The notes under the pieces are model-generated. The model was not told where the DNA came from, ran no database searches, and worked only from the letters and a program-made list of their open reading frames with translations. A program made the position numbers and the translations under genes. Below are positions 14,673 to 16,088 of a DNA stretch of 16,088 nt, in pieces. The stretch's first letter is position 1. Every line of letters starts with the position of its first letter. The stretch is from NCBI GenBank assembly GCA_016936695.1, contig JAFGXK010000232.1:1-16088 (forward strand), in the 5' to 3' direction. The stretch comes from Bacteroidales bacterium. Lineage in GTDB: Bacteria > Bacteroidota > Bacteroidia > Bacteroidales > VadinHA17.

Positions 14673-16088
14673 TCAGAGCTCCCATCCCGGACGGTATTCT
14701 CTCGTGAGGTATTGATTGGCTTCAGGAATGTTGGTTATCTTCATGTTTACCGAATCATATTCTACCCTTTGTCTTGCTCTCAGGGCTATCGCACCGAGAT
14801 TGATAGTTTCGGTCACGGGACCTGCAAGGAGGAAGCTTCCCGGCGCCTGGGAGCCGTTCCTGAATGCTTCGATCCAGATATTGTCGCCGGCTCCGCCTTC
14901 ATCCGCCCTGTTATAGTCTTTAACGATGTGTTCCATTTTGCTTTCAGGGAGAAGCACCGGATCTTCACCCCTGAATCCGGCCACGATTTTTCCCTTGTCG
15001 CCAACTATCATCATTCCTTCGCGAGGCAGAGATTTGCCCGAGGATCTCAGTTCATCGGGAACGAAAGGTTTAATTCCTCCGTCGTACCACAGGAGTTCAA
15101 AGGGAGGAAGATCAGGTTGTTCGGTAAACTGGAAACGGATCATGCACGACAGGGGAAAAGCAACATTGTTGGTAACGCCAACCGCCACGTTGTCGCGGAG
15201 GGTGCATGTTGTTGTGGCGTTGGCTTCAGCGCTGTATGCAGGTTTTTCTATACCCAGTGCAAGGAAAAGGTTGAAGAGGCTGTAATGTCCCATGTCGGCG
15301 ATGCTTCCTCCGCCGAAATCGTACCATCCCCGGAAAACGGCATGGGTGAAATTAGGGTGATAGGGCCTATCGGGAACAGGGCCCAGCCAGAGTTGCCAGT
15401 CGAATCCCTTCGGAACCGGAGGTTTGTCGGCAGGAACCGATTGCCACTGAGGCCATACCGGCCTGTTCGACCAGTTATGAATTTCTTTAAGTGTTCCTAT
15501 CAACCCAGCCTTGATCCAGGTTTTAATCAGAGCGGAGCCGGGCCTGTTGTTCCATGCCAGAAGATGGGTGCTCATCCCCGTGCTCCTTGCGGTTTCGATG
15601 GTGAGTCTTCCTTCCCGGATCCTGTTCGCAATGGGTTTGTGCGTAACCACATGCATCCCTTTCTTCATCGAGGCTATTGCCACAGTTGCATGCAGGTGAT
15701 CGGGTGTCATGTTCTTAATGGCATCAATATCCTTCTCTTTTTCAAGCAGCTCACGGAAATCAGCGTATGAAGCGCATCCCTTGTAAGTGGTTGCATCCTT
15801 CGATTTCGCATAATATTTATTTACAAATTCCTGCCCTATGTCTCTTCCCCCGGGTATCCCTTTCAGTTTTTCACCCCAGCTATTGTCCCCCAGTGCCTTA
15901 CGGATTCCGTCCCTGATGCCGTTGGCCGACCAGTCGACGTAATCGGTTGTGAATTTATTCGGGTCGGCAACCGCCACAATCTGAACCGCCGGGTTGGCTA
16001 TTAGTCCGGTCATTTCTCTCATGCCCTGGGTGCCGCAGCCTATATATCCCAGGGTAAGTTTGTCGCTTGGAGCCACATATCCCGGTCC
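14673..16088 (-). CDS. Gfo/Idh/MocA-family oxidoreductase, exported type (5' end outside window)
   Basis: The open frame runs through the right edge, and the first residues in the window are GPGYVAPSDKLTLGYIGCG. A GTG at 16076 could serve as a start, but the phrase before the Rossmann motif is what usually follows the cleaved twin-arginine signal peptide in exported Bacteroidetes members, so the gene almost certainly begins off-window. LGYIGCGTQG is the NAD(P)-binding loop. The usual EKP catalytic-lysine motif reads THKP (145-148 counted from the GTG), keeping the lysine and replacing the glutamate by histidine. The C-terminal part is the usual beta-sheet substrate domain, ending at TGA 14675-14673. 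Such proteins act on sugars or cyclitols in the periplasm with tightly bound cofactor; the substrate is unknown. Confidence 0.88.
   Translation of the reverse strand, partial: GPGYVAPSDKLTLGYIGCGTQGMREMTGLIANPAVQIVAVADPNKFTTDYVDWSANGIRDGIRKALGDNSWGEKLKGIPGGRDIGQEFVNKYYAKSKDATTYKGCASYADFRELLEKEKDIDAIKNMTPDHLHATVAIASMKKGMHVVTHKPIANRIREGRLTIETARSTGMSTHLLAWNNRPGSALIKTWIKAGLIGTLKEIHNWSNRPVWPQWQSVPADKPPVPKGFDWQLWLGPVPDRPYHPNFTHAVFRGWYDFGGGSIADMGHYSLFNLFLALGIEKPAYSAEANATTTCTLRDNVAVGVTNNVAFPLSCMIRFQFTEQPDLPPFELLWYDGGIKPFVPDELRSSGKSLPREGMMIVGDKGKIVAGFRGEDPVLLPESKMEHIVKDYNRADEGGAGDNIWIEAFRNGSQAPGSFLLAGPVTETINLGAIALRARQRVEYDSVNMKITNIPEANQYLTREYRPGWEL

Noticed and set aside
14604..15770. A 388-codon plus-strand open frame
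   Set aside because: It is antisense to the Gfo/Idh/MocA gene, and its translation has the random look of a shadow frame with many Cys, His and Arg residues.

Overview
The window looks like a chromosomal segment of a Bacteroidota bacterium, probably of the Bacteroidales/Marinilabiliales type and likely from the environment. The evidence is a perfect Bacteroidetes -7 box (TATCTTTG) ahead of the first plus-strand operon, weak Shine-Dalgarno sequences, several lipoproteins with short lipoboxes, a large TerB-like/ABC family that I know from this phylum, and a Gfo/Idh/MocA oxidoreductase of the exported Bacteroidetes type. This taxonomic reading is an inference.

Left half (1-9554). A minus-strand gene cut by the left edge (N-terminus of a probable TerB-like/ABC protein) diverges from a plus-strand run of six genes. 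The run encodes a SiaC-family (DUF1987) phosphoprotein; a fusion of a RyR-type domain with a SpoIIE/PP2C phosphatase; two tandem paralogous TIR-transmembrane-TPR proteins; a 71-residue unknown protein; and a B12-binding-type radical SAM enzyme. Junctions are -4, 82, 1, 43 and -3 nt, so this is plausibly one operon. SiaC plus a PP2C phosphatase matches the core of the SiaABCD phospho-switch of Pseudomonas. Here it sits beside predicted NAD-cleaving or signalling TIR proteins instead of a diguanylate cyclase. I read the cluster as a candidate uncharacterised signalling or defence system: RyR domain as ligand sensor, PP2C/SiaC as phospho-switch, membrane TIR proteins as effectors with extracytoplasmic sensor halves. 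No SiaB-type kinase is visible in the window.

Right half (9555-16088). These are ordinary housekeeping and envelope genes: a minus-strand M49 (dipeptidyl-peptidase III-like) lipoprotein bracketed by two islands of short tandem repeats; a plus-strand tatA; a hairpin terminator; then on the minus strand an amidase-signature lipoprotein, a PepSY-type membrane protein, a strong bidirectional terminator, an OB-fold-like lipoprotein and a Gfo/Idh/MocA oxidoreductase cut by the right edge. The last is expected to be a Tat substrate, which fits a cell that makes TatA. No RNA genes, CRISPR arrays, insertion sequences or prophage genes were recognised.
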